Below the pieces are notes generated by a model, which was given only the letters and a program-made list of their open reading frames with translations, was not told the DNA's origin and searched no databases. Made by a program: the position numbers and the translations under genes. DNA of 64,000 nucleotides from Streptococcus didelphis DSM 15616 (GTDB lineage: Bacteria > Bacillota > Bacilli > Lactobacillales > Streptococcaceae), in NCBI RefSeq assembly GCF_000380005.1, contig NZ_KB904199.1, forward strand, positions 1 to 64,000. Reading direction: 5' to 3'. Shown here piece after piece: positions 45,569-53,764 of this stretch (positions within the stretch are counted from its first letter, which is position 1; each line of letters starts with the position of its first letter).

Positions 45569-46645
45569 ATGACTACTATTATCGTTGTTAATCCAGGAGC
45601 TACATCAACAAAAGTAGCTCAATATCAAGATGACAAAATGGTTTGGAAGGAAGAAATTACCTACACTCCAGAACAATTAGCTCCATTTACAAAAGTTTTC
45701 GACCAGTTTGATCTACGCCTTCAAGATATTCAAGATCTTCTAAAGAAACATGAAGTTGAAAAAATCGATCTTGCAGTTGGTCGCGGAGGTCTAATTGGAC
45801 CTGTTAAGCCGGGAGCTATTTTGGTAAATGATGCCTTAATAAAACATCTGCAAGACCACCCCATTCTTGAACACCCTTCAAATCTGGGAGCTAAATTAGC
45901 CAAGGCATTAATGGATAAATTTGGTCAAGGTCAAGCCGCCTACATTTATGACCCTGTAACAGTTGATTCTATGAAACCAGTGTCTCGCTTAACAGGAATT
46001 AAAGGGATTGAAAGAACCTCAACAGGTCATCATCTTAATATGCGTGCTGTTGCTCGAAAGGCTGCTCAGGATCTGGGAAAAGCCTATGAAGATATTAACT
46101 TAGTTATTGTCCATGTTGGTGGTGGATCTACTGCTAGTGCCCATGAACATGGCCAAGTAATAGACTTTGTCTCTGATGATGAGATTATGTTTTCAGCTGA
46201 GAGATCAGGGGGTATGCCTGTAAAATCAATGCTTAAGGTCATTAAAGAAATAGGAGTCGATAACTTTAATCAATTGGCACGCAAAAAAGCTGGCCTACAA
46301 TCACATTGTCAGACAGCTGATCTACGAGATGTTGAAAAAAGAATTAGCCAAGGAGACCAAGAAGCAGCTCTGGTTTTTGATGCTCTAGCCCTTGGGATTG
46401 CCAAAACCATAGCTACCTTAGCAGTTAGCATTGACGGACCAGTTGATTTGGTCTGTCTAACAGGTGGTATGGCTTACTCTGAAAAACTTTGTCAGGCAGT
46501 CGCAGCAAGAACCAGCTTTATTGGACCTTTTAAAGCCTATCCAGGAGAATTTGAACTAGAAGCCTTGGCCCTTGGAGGCTTGCGAGTTATAAAAGGTCAA
46601 GAAAGTTATCAAGAACTTGATTTTCCAATGGACATTAATTCTTAA
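45569..46645 (+). CDS. buk: butyrate kinase-type acyl kinase
   Basis: This 358-residue member of the acetate/butyrate kinase family converts acyl phosphate plus ADP to the free acid plus ATP. It opens with VVNPGATSTKVAQYQDDKMV, the Buk start. It has the LAVGRGGLIGPVKPGAILVN segment and the phosphate loop VHVGGGSTASAHEHGQVID. That loop is less conserved than in standard Buk, where it reads HLGGGISVGAH. It is the last gene of the seven and overlaps the 3' end of the convergent LysR gene by 11 bases. Confidence 0.9.
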   Translation: MTTIIVVNPGATSTKVAQYQDDKMVWKEEITYTPEQLAPFTKVFDQFDLRLQDIQDLLKKHEVEKIDLAVGRGGLIGPVKPGAILVNDALIKHLQDHPILEHPSNLGAKLAKALMDKFGQGQAAYIYDPVTVDSMKPVSRLTGIKGIERTSTGHHLNMRAVARKAAQDLGKAYEDINLVIVHVGGGSTASAHEHGQVIDFVSDDEIMFSAERSGGMPVKSMLKVIKEIGVDNFNQLARKKAGLQSHCQTADLRDVEKRISQGDQEAALVFDALALGIAKTIATLAVSIDGPVDLVCLTGGMAYSEKLCQAVAARTSFIGPFKAYPGEFELEALALGGLRVIKGQESYQELDFPMDINS

Positions 46646-47519
46646 TAGCCTCAATAAATTGATTAACTACAAGAGAATTACGTGCCATATTTTTTCGATA
46701 AGCTAAGCCTTGTTTATATAAATTATTGAGATCATGTAAGGGGACCCAAGTTAAATTAGTAACAGGACTCACTTCCTCAAGCTCCCTTGGCAAGATAGTA
46801 AGAGCATCTAACTTTTCCAAACTGTGCAGTAAGATTTCAAAATCATTATGGGTTAGAATAACCTGATTGGACATTCCTAGCTCTCGGCAACGTTTTTTGG
46901 TAAATTCTCCCAAGGCAAAATGATCACTGAGACTTGCTATGTTATAGCCTTTCAAGTCTTTAAAGGTCACACTTTCTTTTACTGCTAAGGGATGATTTTT
47001 AGGTACCACTAGGCAGGCCGAATAAGAAGAGTGATTAATAGCAACTGGATCAATAATAATATCGTGCTCTACTTGAGGAAAAGATAAAATGCCAATGTCA
47101 ATCTTTTCTTGCACCAAAAGATGTTGTAGCTGCATAGACCCCTCTTGAATAATTCGTAACTCAACTTTAGGATATTTTCTAATAAATCGAGAAATTTGAT
47201 CCATATACTGTAACATAGTCAGAAAAGTTACACCTATTGTAATGGTTTGTTTAAGTTCTTCATTTTGATTTTGAAGATCAAAAACAAGTTGGTTGAAGGC
47301 TTTGACAATTGGTTCCCCTCTTTCAAGCAAGGTTTGACCACTTTGGGTCAAATGAAGTCTATGGTTGCTATAGATAAAGAGCTGGCAGTTTAGCTCCTCT
47401 TCCATTTTTGAGATGGACTGTTTAAGTGCTGGTTGAGAAACAAAGAGGCTCTTTGAAGCATGGGAATAATTTTGGGTTTTTGCTATGGTTAAAAAATATG
47501 ATAATTGTCTAATATCCAT
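46635..47519 (-). CDS. LysR family transcriptional regulator
   Basis: This 294-residue LysR regulator begins with DIRQLSYFLTIAKTQNYSHA and the helix-turn-helix SKSLFVSQPALKQSISKMEE. The effector domain then begins near residue 80 (LKQTITIGVTFLTMLQYM). The ATG at 47519 gives the standard LysR start; a TTG 33 bases further upstream also has no good ribosome site. It converges on buk and diverges from the serine hydrolase gene across 89 bases, so it may control the hydrolase, the acyl kinase operon, or both. Confidence 0.88.
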   Translation of the reverse strand: MDIRQLSYFLTIAKTQNYSHASKSLFVSQPALKQSISKMEEELNCQLFIYSNHRLHLTQSGQTLLERGEPIVKAFNQLVFDLQNQNEELKQTITIGVTFLTMLQYMDQISRFIRKYPKVELRIIQEGSMQLQHLLVQEKIDIGILSFPQVEHDIIIDPVAINHSSYSACLVVPKNHPLAVKESVTFKDLKGYNIASLSDHFALGEFTKKRCRELGMSNQVILTHNDFEILLHSLEKLDALTILPRELEEVSPVTNLTWVPLHDLNNLYKQGLAYRKNMARNSLVVNQFIEAIKN

Positions 47520-47608
47520 AATAAACGTCTTTCTAGAGCTATTTAAAGCCAAAAATAAAATCCATAGAGCTAGATAGTCAGTGGATACAGGAATGAAGGG
47601 AGTCTGAG

Positions 47609-48655
47609 ATGAACAAGGAAAAATTATCTCAACTATTTACCAGTTTTATTGCTAAAAATCAGTTGCCACGAGCTATTGTTACTATACAAAGTGGAGACAA
47701 AGAAGAAAATCTTCAGTTACAGCATGGCGAGATAGACAGCCAAAGCCCTTTTCTGCTTGCCAGTGTCACCAAGCTTTGGACAACGACGCTTATTTTTCAG
47801 CTAATTGATCAGAGGAAACTAAGTTATAATGATATTGTAACCGATTTCATCGAAAAAGAAAAGGTCCTAGGACTCCATCATATTTCTGGTCAAGATCAAA
47901 CAGCCTTTATTACAGTAAAAGATTTACTCTTTCAAAGAAGCGGCTTACCCAATGTCTTTTATGAAGAGCCAGTTGCTCTTAGAAAAAGAATTGCACAAGA
48001 AGACTTTGCCTATGATCTTGAAGAAATGCTTGCATGGGTTAAAAAAATTGATGCACACTTTGTTCCAGGAAGTGATCAAGCCTATTATGCAGACATTAAC
48101 TTTATTCTCTTAGGATTAATTATTGAAAAAATATATAGGCAATCATTTGATGATTGTGTCGATAGATACATCATGGAACCTTTAAAACTTAATCATAGCT
48201 TTGTTCCAGGAAGTGAGTTTGCCTTGATTCCACCCTTATACACAGGAAAATCCTACCTTCAACGTCCCAAACTTATTGCCAGTGGCCAGGCAGCAGGAGG
48301 TGGTGTATCAACAGCTGCTGATTTAATGGTTTTTATTAGGGCATTTATTGAAGGCAAACTCTTTAATTCAGTTCATTGGCAAGAGATGAAAGACTACAGA
48401 CCATTGCAAGGTGACTACGCCCCAGTTGAATATGGGGGAGGACACATGAAAATAGCAATGGGACAATTTGAGGAGTCTGAACGCTTGAGTTTCATTGGAC
48501 ACTCAGGTATATCAGGAGCTTTTGCTTTTTACTGTCCCCAATTGGATATCTATTTAACAGGTACTACAGATAATGCTGGAAAATCAGAGCTCTGTATTCA
48601 GTTAATCTATCTTTTGCTTTTTGAATTGGAAAAAGAATATAAACAGAGAAACTAG
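47609..48655 (+). CDS. serine hydrolase of the beta-lactamase class C family
   Basis: This 348-residue serine hydrolase belongs to the penicillin-binding-like family (beta-lactamase, PF00144). The catalytic SVTK is at 52-55, YAD in QAYYADINF serves as the YxN-type motif, and a GHSG triad-like segment lies near residue 293. No signal peptide or membrane helix is present, so it is likely a cytoplasmic esterase or D-aminopeptidase-like enzyme, not a true beta-lactamase. It is divergent from a LysR gene and is followed 13 bases later by a small unknown gene. Confidence 0.85.
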   Translation: MNKEKLSQLFTSFIAKNQLPRAIVTIQSGDKEENLQLQHGEIDSQSPFLLASVTKLWTTTLIFQLIDQRKLSYNDIVTDFIEKEKVLGLHHISGQDQTAFITVKDLLFQRSGLPNVFYEEPVALRKRIAQEDFAYDLEEMLAWVKKIDAHFVPGSDQAYYADINFILLGLIIEKIYRQSFDDCVDRYIMEPLKLNHSFVPGSEFALIPPLYTGKSYLQRPKLIASGQAAGGGVSTAADLMVFIRAFIEGKLFNSVHWQEMKDYRPLQGDYAPVEYGGGHMKIAMGQFEESERLSFIGHSGISGAFAFYCPQLDIYLTGTTDNAGKSELCIQLIYLLLFELEKEYKQRN

Positions 48656-48668
48656 ATGGGAGTAAGAC

Positions 48669-48965
48669 ATGACTGAAAAAGAATTCCAAGATTTGCAAGA
48701 TCTATTCTTTGAAGCTGGTTACTTAGTGGGCAAAACAAACCAAAGAGATATTATGTTTAAATATACTGTTCCTATTGATGTACAAAGAGTCATGTCATTT
48801 ACTGTGATGAATCCTCAGAGTGAGCAAAATAAAGTAGGAATTGTTAATCCAAGTGGTGTAGCCTATACTTATGAATTTAGAAATAGCATCGAAGACTGTA
48901 TTCAAGAAGTTTTATATGATGGAAGTCTAAAAGACCTATTTAGGGCATTAAAAGAGAACTTATAG
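48669..48965 (+). CDS. small conserved-looking protein of unknown function
   Basis: I do not recognise this 98-residue protein. It is soluble and acidic, has no signal peptide, cysteine pair or known motif, and looks like a single alpha/beta domain. GGGAG precedes the ATG, and it follows the serine hydrolase gene by 13 bases, so both are probably co-transcribed. Confidence 0.7.
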   Translation: MTEKEFQDLQDLFFEAGYLVGKTNQRDIMFKYTVPIDVQRVMSFTVMNPQSEQNKVGIVNPSGVAYTYEFRNSIEDCIQEVLYDGSLKDLFRALKENL

Positions 48966-49030
48966 GTAACTTTTCTAAAATGTTATGAATCTATTCAAAG
49001 AATTGAAAAATAAAATAAATATAAAAAGTC

Positions 49031-49099
49031 TTGCGCAACAATTAGGATTATGATAGAATATTTTAGTATGTGGTGCTAGCACATCAGTAAACATATTCT
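49031..49099 (+). promoter_or_regulatory. rpmB promoter and structured leader
   Basis: TTGCGC (49031-49036) and TAGAAT (49054-49059) are 17 bases apart. The leader that follows can fold into a hairpin: TATGT near 49067-49071 pairs with ACATA near 49091-49095. Inside lies a perfect GTGCTAGCAC palindrome at 49073-49082. Such a structure just upstream of the AGGAGG site could be a ribosomal-protein autoregulatory element. No known class was identified by eye. Confidence 0.55.
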
Positions 49100-49119
49100 A
49101 CCTAGGAGGAAGACAAAAA

Positions 49120-49308
49120 ATGTCAAAAGTATGTTATTTTACAGGTCGTAAAACCGTATCTGGTAATAACCGTTCACATGCAATGAACCAAACTAAACGT
49201 ACAGTTAAACCAAATCTTCAAAAAGTTACTATCTTAGTTGATGGAAAACCTAAAAAAGTTTGGGCATCTGCTCGTGCGCTTAAATCTGGTAAAGTAGAAC
49301 GCGTATAA
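49120..49308 (+). CDS. rpmB: 50S ribosomal protein L28
   Basis: This is a 62-residue basic ribosomal protein. The start [20 protein letters not shown] followed by [15 protein letters not shown] is the normal L28 sequence. The single Cys lacks the partner cysteines of the zinc-binding form, so this is the C-minus type. A strong AGGAGG ribosome site precedes it and a terminator follows, so it is monocistronic. Confidence 0.97.
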   Translation: MSKVCYFTGRKTVSGNNRSHAMNQTKRTVKPNLQKVTILVDGKPKKVWASARALKSGKVERV

Positions 49309-49311
49309 TTA

Positions 49312-49334
49312 AAAAAAGCCCTAGGGCTTTTTTT
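49312..49334 (+). terminator. rpmB terminator
   Basis: AAAAAGCCC/GGGCTTTTT hairpin with a tight loop and T tail, four bases after the rpmB stop codon. Confidence 0.8.
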
Positions 49335-49511
49335 CTTGCTTTTATAGGATTACTATTTTTTCAAAAAGTGCTTTTTTATCAAAGTCTAATCCCTTATAAT
49401 TAAAACGACATAATGATTTATTGAAAGAAGAAAAGACTAGTAAACCCTAGATAAAACTAGGAGATTTAAGAATTATTGAGATATGGATTTTCCAGTGTTT
49501 AGCAAGAATAC

Positions 49512-49540
49512 GTGACAAAAGATAGTGTAAATAGTATAAT
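49512..49540 (+). promoter_or_regulatory. promoter of the asp23-like/fakA operon
   Basis: GTGACA (49512-49517) and a perfect TATAAT (49535-49540) are spaced by 17 bases. Confidence 0.7.
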
Positions 49541-49571
49541 AAACTGATAAAAACTTTTTGAGGTAGTAAAT

Positions 49572-49937
49572 ATGACTGTAAAAATGAATACAAATGATGG
49601 TCTAATCGAACTATCTGACGACGTGATTGCAACTGTTGTCGGTGGTTCCGCAACGGAAATATTTGGCGTTGTTGGTATGGCTAGTAAGAGTGCTTTAAAG
49701 GACAATTTTCAATCACTACTTCGCAAGGAGAACTATTCTAAAGGCGTAGTTGTTCGATCAACAGATATGGGTATTTCTGTTGACGTTTATACTGTAATGA
49801 GTTATGGTGTAAAAATCAGTGAAGTTTCTAAAAATATCCAAGAACGTGTCAAATTTAACTTAGAAAGTCAGCTAGGAATTACAGCAGATATGGTTAACGT
49901 CTACGTACAAAATATTAAGGTTGTGGGAGAAAACTAG
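49572..49937 (+). CDS. Asp23/Gls24 family protein (YloU-like)
   Basis: This 121-residue member of the Asp23/Gls24 (DUF322) family is the YloU type that is nearly always next to the DAK-domain gene. GLIELSDDVIATVVGGSATE, then IFGVVGMASKS, and the end QLGITADMVNVYVQNIKVVG are family hallmarks. Asp23-like proteins are linked to cell envelope homeostasis. It overlaps the following gene by one base (stop TAG, start GTG), which implies translational coupling. Confidence 0.93.
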   Translation: MTVKMNTNDGLIELSDDVIATVVGGSATEIFGVVGMASKSALKDNFQSLLRKENYSKGVVVRSTDMGISVDVYTVMSYGVKISEVSKNIQERVKFNLESQLGITADMVNVYVQNIKVVGEN

Positions 49938-51604
49938 TGTCAAATATTACAACAAGCTTATTACAAGAAATGGTCCAAGCAGCAGCGACTCGACTTGGTA
50001 AACAAGCAGAATATGTCAATTCTTTAAATGTCTTTCCTGTTCCAGATGGAGATACAGGGACAAACATGGGAATGACAATGGATAATGGTGCCAAAGAAGT
50101 TGCTGACAAGCCAGCAAAAACAGTAGGTGAAGTTGGACAAATTTTATCTAAAGGTCTTTTGATGGGAGCACGTGGTAACTCTGGTGTCATTACATCGCAG
50201 ATTTTCCGTGGTTTTGGTCAAAGTATTAAGGACAAAGTTGAGCTTGATGGAAAAGATTTGGCTCAAGCCTTCCAATCTGGTGTTGAAGTAGCCTATAAAG
50301 CAGTAATGAAACCCGTTGAAGGGACTATTCTAACAGTTTCTCGTGGAGCTGCTAGTGCAGCTTTGAAAAAAGCTGAATCAAGTAATGATGCCATAGAAGT
50401 TATGGAAGCAGCTTTGAAAGGTGCTAAAAAAGCTTTAGCTAAGACCCCAGACTTATTACCTGTTCTAAAAGAAGTTGGCGTAGTTGACTCTGGTGGTCAA
50501 GGTCTAGTCTTTATTTATGAAGGTTTCTTATCAGCTTTAAATGGTGATTATGTAGCTTCTGAGGACTTTAAAGCAACTCCTGCTAATATGTCTGAAATGA
50601 TTAATGCAGAGCACCACAAGGCGGTTGTAGGCCATGTAGCTACTGAAGATATTACCTATGGTTACTGTACAGAAATCATGGTAGCACTAAGACAAGGTCC
50701 AACCTATGTAAAAGAATTCAACTATGAAGAGTTCCAGGGTTACCTAAGTAACTTAGGGGATTCCTTACTTGTAGTTAATGATGATGAAATTGTTAAAGTG
50801 CATGTTCATACAGAAGATCCTGGTTTAGTCATGCAAGAAGGCCTTAAATACGGTTCTTTAATTAAGATTAAAGTAGATAATATGCGTAATCAGCATGATG
50901 CACAGGTTGAAAGAACAAATCACCAAACTACTCCTAGAGCTGAAGCTAAAGACTTTGGTTTAATTGCTGTGGTTGCTGGAGAAGGCCTAGCTGATATCTT
51001 TAAAACCCAGGGTGTAGACTACATTATCTCTGGTGGACAAACAATGAATCCATCAACAGAAGATATTGTTAAAGCTATTCACGCTGTTAATGCTAAAAAT
51101 GTTATTATTTTACCAAACAATAAAAATATTTTTATGGCTGCCCAAACAGCAGCAGAGGTTGTTGATATTCCAGCAGCTGTAGTAGAAACACGTACAGTTC
51201 CTCAAGGCTTCACCAGCTTATTATCATTTGATTCTTCTAAGAGTCTGGAAGATAATGTAGCTGCTATGACTGGTAGTTTATCAGATGTTACTAGCGGTAG
51301 TTTAACTCTAGCTGTTCGCGATACCACAATTGATGGACTTGAAATTCATGAAAATGACTACCTAGGAATGGTTGATGGCAAAATCCTAGTTTCAGATTCA
51401 AATGTTGAAGCAGCCTTAAAAGCTACTTTTGAACATATGATTGATGAAGATAAGGAAATTGTAAGTATTTTTGTAGGCCAAGATGGAAAACAAGAACTTG
51501 CTCAAGAGATGGTAGACTATTTAGAAGAAAAATATGAAGACATTGAAGTTGAAGTTCACCAAGGTGATCAACCTGTCTACCCTTATCTCATGAGTGTTGA
51601 ATAA
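49937..51604 (+). CDS. fakA: fatty acid kinase subunit FakA (DAK-domain protein)
   Basis: FakA phosphorylates fatty acids bound to FakB, allowing exogenous fatty acids to enter phospholipid synthesis. The 555 residues carry an N-terminal dihydroxyacetone-kinase-like ATP domain (NVFPVPDGDTGTNMGMTMDN, GLLMGARGNSGVITSQIFRG), a middle domain and a C-terminal DegV-like-contact domain. The start is GTG at 49937. It overlaps the asp23-like stop codon, with GGGAGA upstream as the ribosome site. No FakB gene is in the window. Confidence 0.95.
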   Translation: MSNITTSLLQEMVQAAATRLGKQAEYVNSLNVFPVPDGDTGTNMGMTMDNGAKEVADKPAKTVGEVGQILSKGLLMGARGNSGVITSQIFRGFGQSIKDKVELDGKDLAQAFQSGVEVAYKAVMKPVEGTILTVSRGAASAALKKAESSNDAIEVMEAALKGAKKALAKTPDLLPVLKEVGVVDSGGQGLVFIYEGFLSALNGDYVASEDFKATPANMSEMINAEHHKAVVGHVATEDITYGYCTEIMVALRQGPTYVKEFNYEEFQGYLSNLGDSLLVVNDDEIVKVHVHTEDPGLVMQEGLKYGSLIKIKVDNMRNQHDAQVERTNHQTTPRAEAKDFGLIAVVAGEGLADIFKTQGVDYIISGGQTMNPSTEDIVKAIHAVNAKNVIILPNNKNIFMAAQTAAEVVDIPAAVVETRTVPQGFTSLLSFDSSKSLEDNVAAMTGSLSDVTSGSLTLAVRDTTIDGLEIHENDYLGMVDGKILVSDSNVEAALKATFEHMIDEDKEIVSIFVGQDGKQELAQEMVDYLEEKYEDIEVEVHQGDQPVYPYLMSVE

Positions 51605-51623
51605 ATTATAAAAGTAATGCTTT

Positions 51624-51662
51624 AGATTGAAGAAAGGTAAAAACTTTCCTCAATCTTTTTTA
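51624..51662 (+). terminator. fakA terminator
   Basis: AGATTGAAGAAAG pairs with CTTTCCTCAATCT with one bulge-like mismatch, followed by T residues. Confidence 0.8.
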
Positions 51663-51732
51663 ATGAGTTAATTACTTAAAATCCTTACAATTATTTTTAC
51701 TATAGCTTTGACTTAAAATTACCTTAGAAGAA

Positions 51733-51760
51733 TTGACAAAAGTGGGGAAAAGATTATAAT
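51733..51760 (+). promoter_or_regulatory. promoter of the SPFH protein gene
   Basis: Perfect TTGACA (51733-51738) and perfect TATAAT (51755-51760), spaced by 16 bases: a strong vegetative promoter. Confidence 0.75.
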
Positions 51761-51844
51761 TGTATCATAACAATAAGTCAAGAAATTTTCTAAAACGTAA
51801 AGCTTGACTAGTAAGTTTTTCTTACTATAAAGGAGAAATAGTAT

Positions 51845-52732
51845 ATGGTTTCATTATTTATTTTTATCATTGGACTTGTCCTTATCTTAACTGTAATTGC
51901 TAGTAGCTTATATGTGGTTAAACAGCAAACAGTAGCTATTATAGAGCGATTTGGCCGCTATCAAAAGACAGCAACTAGCGGTATTCATATCCGTCTACCA
52001 TTTGGTATTGATAAAATAGCTGCGCGTGTTCAACTTCGCTTACTACAAACAGAGATTGTGGTGGAAACAAAAACTAAGGACAATGTCTTTGTAACCTTAA
52101 ATATTGCCACTCAATACCGGGTTAATGAACAAAATGTTACTGATGCTTACTACAAATTGATGAGACCAGAATCTCAGATAAAATCTTATATTGAAGATGC
52201 CTTAAGATCATCAGTTCCTAAGTTAACCCTGGACGAGCTCTTTGAGAAAAAAGATGAAATTGCCTTGGAAGTGCAACATCAAGTAGCTGAAGAGATGTCA
52301 ACCTATGGTTATATCATTGTTAAGACACTGATTACAAAAGTTGAACCTGATGCGGAAGTTAAACAATCAATGAATGAAATTAACGCCGCTCAACGTAAAA
52401 GAGTAGCAGCACAGGAACTTGCAGAAGCTGATAAGATTAAAATTGTGACAGCTGCATCAGCTGAAGCTGAAAAAGATCGCTTACATGGTGTGGGTATCGC
52501 CCAACAACGTAAAGCGATTGTTGATGGTTTAGCAGAGTCTATTCAAGAGTTAAAAGAAGCAAATATTAGTTTAAATGAAGAACAGATTATGTCGATTTTA
52601 CTTACTAACCAATATCTAGATACCCTCAATACCTTTGCCCTAAATGGTAACCAGACCCTCTTTTTACCTAATACACCAAGTGGTGTTGATGACATTAGAA
52701 CACAAGTATTATCTGCTTTAAAAACAAAATAA
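51845..52732 (+). CDS. SPFH/band 7 domain membrane protein
   Basis: This 295-residue stomatin/prohibitin-type protein has an N-terminal membrane helix (about 4-26) and an SPFH domain (KQQTVAIIERFGRYQKTATS; TKDNVFVTLNIATQYRV). A helical coiled-coil region follows, with the Ala/Glu-rich ITAASAEAEKDRL-like segment near residues 200-212. Bacterial members form oligomeric membrane platforms (flotillin/HflK-like). It has its own strong promoter and terminator and no NfeD-type partner beside it. Confidence 0.92.
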   Translation: MVSLFIFIIGLVLILTVIASSLYVVKQQTVAIIERFGRYQKTATSGIHIRLPFGIDKIAARVQLRLLQTEIVVETKTKDNVFVTLNIATQYRVNEQNVTDAYYKLMRPESQIKSYIEDALRSSVPKLTLDELFEKKDEIALEVQHQVAEEMSTYGYIIVKTLITKVEPDAEVKQSMNEINAAQRKRVAAQELAEADKIKIVTAASAEAEKDRLHGVGIAQQRKAIVDGLAESIQELKEANISLNEEQIMSILLTNQYLDTLNTFALNGNQTLFLPNTPSGVDDIRTQVLSALKTK

Positions 52733-52735
52733 AAC

Positions 52736-52775
52736 AAAAAAACCTAAGACGGAGGGATTTGTCTTAGGTTTTTTG
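52736..52775 (+). terminator. terminator behind the SPFH gene
   Basis: AAAACCTAAGAC and GTCTTAGGTTTT pair around a ten-base loop with T residues after. Confidence 0.85.
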
Positions 52776-52800
52776 TCTGACTTATATAGGAAGATAATGG

Positions 52801-52917
52801 TTATTTTTTACCATTTCTTTTATGCTCATGAATAATTTTTAGAGCACGTTTTTTTGTTTTGATATTTGGACTTTTCAGTCTACGATAAGCTGACGCCAAA
52901 TCTGTTTTTTCGGCCAT
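52801..52917 (-). CDS. 38-residue basic small protein (putative metal homeostasis protein)
   Basis: On the minus strand a short frame encodes 38 residues, beginning MAEKTDLASAYRRLKSPN and ending in KIIHEHKRNGKK. It is supported by an excellent AGGAGG site eight bases before the ATG and an intergenic position free of other genes. The product is strongly basic (Lys/Arg-rich), predicted helical, with two His near the end and no membrane segment. I recall near-identical streptococcal peptides annotated as putative metal homeostasis protein, but the function is not established. Confidence 0.75.
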   Translation of the reverse strand: MAEKTDLASAYRRLKSPNIKTKKRALKIIHEHKRNGKK

Positions 52918-52999
52918 TCAAACCTCCTATGTAGAATTATTAACGTTAACAAAGCTAGTATAACACAAAATACTTAACCAGTAAAGTATTTTCAACTAA

Positions 53000-53030
53000 A
53001 AAATAAAAGAACCTAGGATTCTTTTATTTT
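53000..53030 (-). terminator. terminator of the amino-acid ABC operon
   Basis: AAAATAAAAGAA and TTCTTTTATTTT pair around CCTAGGA. The structure overlaps the last codons of the minus-strand ATPase gene and runs into a U tract in that direction. Confidence 0.7.
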
Positions 53031-53764
53031 AGGAAACGTTGTAAAAATTCTTTAGTACGATCTTGTTGAGGGTTTTCAAATAGTTGTTCTGGAGGACCTT
53101 GTTCAGCTATGACGCCCTTATCCATAAAGATTACACGGTTAGAAACATCACGTGCAAAATCCATTTCGTGGGTAACAATAATCATAGTAAGTCCTGACTT
53201 GGCTAAATCCTGCATAGTTTTTAAAACCTCACCAACCATTTCTGGGTCAAGGGCTGAGGTTGGCTCATCAAAAAGCATAGCTTCAGGATTTACAGATAGA
53301 GCTCTAGCAATAGCCACCCTTTGTTTTTGACCACCAGAGAGCTGTTTTGGCTTAGCCTTCCAGTACTGCTCAGTCATACCAACAGTATTTAAGTTTTCTT
53401 TAGCAATTTTTTCTGCTTCAGAATGGCTTCGCTTTAAAACAGTAGTTTGTGCTATAATGGCATTTTCTAAGACGTTTAAATTCTCAAAGAGATTAAAGGA
53501 TTGAAATACCATTCCTAATTTCTCACGATAGTGAGTAAGGTTATATTTTTCAGCTAAAACATTTTTTCCATGGAAAAGAATTTCACCAGCTGTAGGCTCT
53601 TCTAGTAAGTTAATAGACCTTAGTAGAGTAGACTTCCCAGATCCTGATGATCCAATAATTGAAATAACTTCCCCTTTGTTAACAGAAAGCGAAATGTCTT
53701 TTAAGACCTGGTTGTTACCATATGATTTTTTTAAATGTTTAATTTCAATAATAGGGCTAGGCAT
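53024..53764 (-). CDS. polar amino acid ABC transporter ATP-binding protein
   Basis: This 246-residue ATPase is of the GlnQ/HisP type. Walker A is [20 protein letters not shown], the Q loop [19 protein letters not shown], the signature [20 protein letters not shown], Walker [16 protein letters not shown] and the switch His VTHEMDF. It overlaps the upstream binding-protein/permease gene by eight bases, so the two subunits form one importer. Glutamine or another polar amino acid is likely; the specificity is not readable. Confidence 0.95.
   Translation of the reverse strand: MPSPIIEIKHLKKSYGNNQVLKDISLSVNKGEVISIIGSSGSGKSTLLRSINLLEEPTAGEILFHGKNVLAEKYNLTHYREKLGMVFQSFNLFENLNVLENAIIAQTTVLKRSHSEAEKIAKENLNTVGMTEQYWKAKPKQLSGGQKQRVAIARALSVNPEAMLFDEPTSALDPEMVGEVLKTMQDLAKSGLTMIIVTHEMDFARDVSNRVIFMDKGVIAEQGPPEQLFENPQQDRTKEFLQRFLK

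Noticed and set aside
47609-48655. Antibiotic-resistance beta-lactamase
   Set aside because: Only the general serine-hydrolase fold is supported. There is no signal peptide, and the YAD and HSG motifs differ from true class C enzymes.
53109-53330. Plus-strand frames inside the ABC transporter genes
   Set aside because: They are antisense shadows of well-supported minus-strand genes, without ribosome sites.
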